Source: Myxococcota bacterium
GTDB taxonomy: Bacteria; Myxococcota_C; UBA6777
Direction of reading: 5' to 3'
DNA: 6,003 bases
Assembly: GCA_963169055.1 (NCBI GenBank)
Contig: CAUJFU010000077.1
Coordinates: 1 to 6,003 of the forward strand
A program made the translations under genes and the position numbers. A model generated the notes under the pieces. It was given only the letters and a program-made list of their open reading frames with translations. It made no database searches and had not been told where the DNA came from. This document shows positions 5,706 to 6,003 of this stretch, piece by piece (position 1 is the stretch's first letter; every line of letters starts with the position of its first letter).

Positions 5706-6003
5706 TTATCGCAAAGAAGAAAAGAAAGCATGAGCTGATGCTTTTGTTTCGGAATATGGGGCAGCCAGTCTTGCTGTTTCAGAAGACCCATGACAGGGCT
5801 TTTTGGCTAGAAAGAACAGAACGCCACCAAACGCGGCAACGACACCTGCGCCGATGTAGAGTGAGCCGGAGACTTGCGCGAGGGTGACGGAACTTTCGTA
5901 CTGGGTTTTCCAAGTCGGATCTTTTGTGAGATTTTGCATAGCTTGTCGATAAGAATCATCGGCGCTGACTTGCGTAATAATCCCGCCGCCAAGTAAAAGC
6001 GCC
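5706..6003 (-). CDS. C-terminal end of a membrane-anchored protein with two transmembrane segments (5'-partial)
   Basis: Reading the minus strand from the right edge gives 98 residues in one open frame ending at TAA (5708-5706). It begins with ALLLGGGIITQVSADD, so the gene continues beyond 6003; the internal ATG at 5939 is very unlikely to be the start because the frame upstream is also protein-like. The end of one hydrophobic segment (ALLLGGGII) is followed by a polar stretch of about 36 residues and a second hydrophobic helix (SLYIGAGVVAAFGGVLFFLA), then KKP and a Ser/Ala-rich tail. Two closely spaced Gly/Val/Ala-rich helices near the C-terminus are seen in many myxobacterial PEGA- or TPR-containing proteins of unknown role. 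That comparison is only by style, and the missing N-terminal part would decide the family. It converges on the cyclophilin gene. Confidence 0.75.
   Translation of the reverse strand, partial: ALLLGGGIITQVSADDSYRQAMQNLTKDPTWKTQYESSVTLAQVSGSLYIGAGVVAAFGGVLFFLAKKPCHGSSETARLAAPYSETKASAHAFFSSLR

Noticed and set aside
5807-5992. Alternative minus-strand frame of 61 residues overlapping the partial membrane protein
   Set aside because: The overlapping frame ending at 5706 has a clear transmembrane helix and stays open to the window edge. This one is polar and featureless.

Overview
The window reads as chromosomal DNA of a Gram-negative, myxobacteria-like bacterium (Myxococcota, Bradymonadota or a related former deltaproteobacterium). 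This rests on protein style only. There is a very large cysteine-rich protein with MopE-type Asp/Cys motifs and fibrinogen-like YCD...GGW modules, a secreted HEAT-repeat/cyclophilin fusion, and the end of a protein with two C-terminal membrane helices. All three types are common in those lineages. No rRNA, tRNA, CRISPR array, transposase, phage gene or plasmid gene was seen.

Layout. Positions 2-3190 (+) hold the 3' part of a giant surface or secreted protein that runs off the left edge. It carries seven MopE-like motifs, then a cysteine-rich stretch of short units, then two fibrinogen-like modules. After a 105-bp gap with a clear ribosome binding site, 3296-5284 (+) encodes a complete 662-residue exported protein: signal peptide, about 460 residues of HEAT-type helical repeats, and a C-terminal cyclophilin domain. 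Positions 5285-5705 are non-coding but structured. They hold a REP-like palindrome, a diverged second copy of the 3' end of the cyclophilin gene that includes its stop codon, an internal 31-bp tandem duplication, and a pair of perfect hairpins. Positions 5706-6003 (-) are the 3' end of a membrane-protein gene that converges on the cyclophilin gene and runs off the right edge.

How they fit together. The two plus-strand genes are adjacent and co-directional and may be co-transcribed. Both products appear to act outside the cytoplasm: one is probably disulfide-rich and metal-binding, and the other is a candidate extracytoplasmic prolyl isomerase/scaffold. A folding-helper link between them is only a guess from adjacency. 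I did not find evidence for a new multi-gene system. The least ordinary signals are the duplicated gene tail in the 5.3-5.5 kb intergenic region and the domain combination of the first protein.
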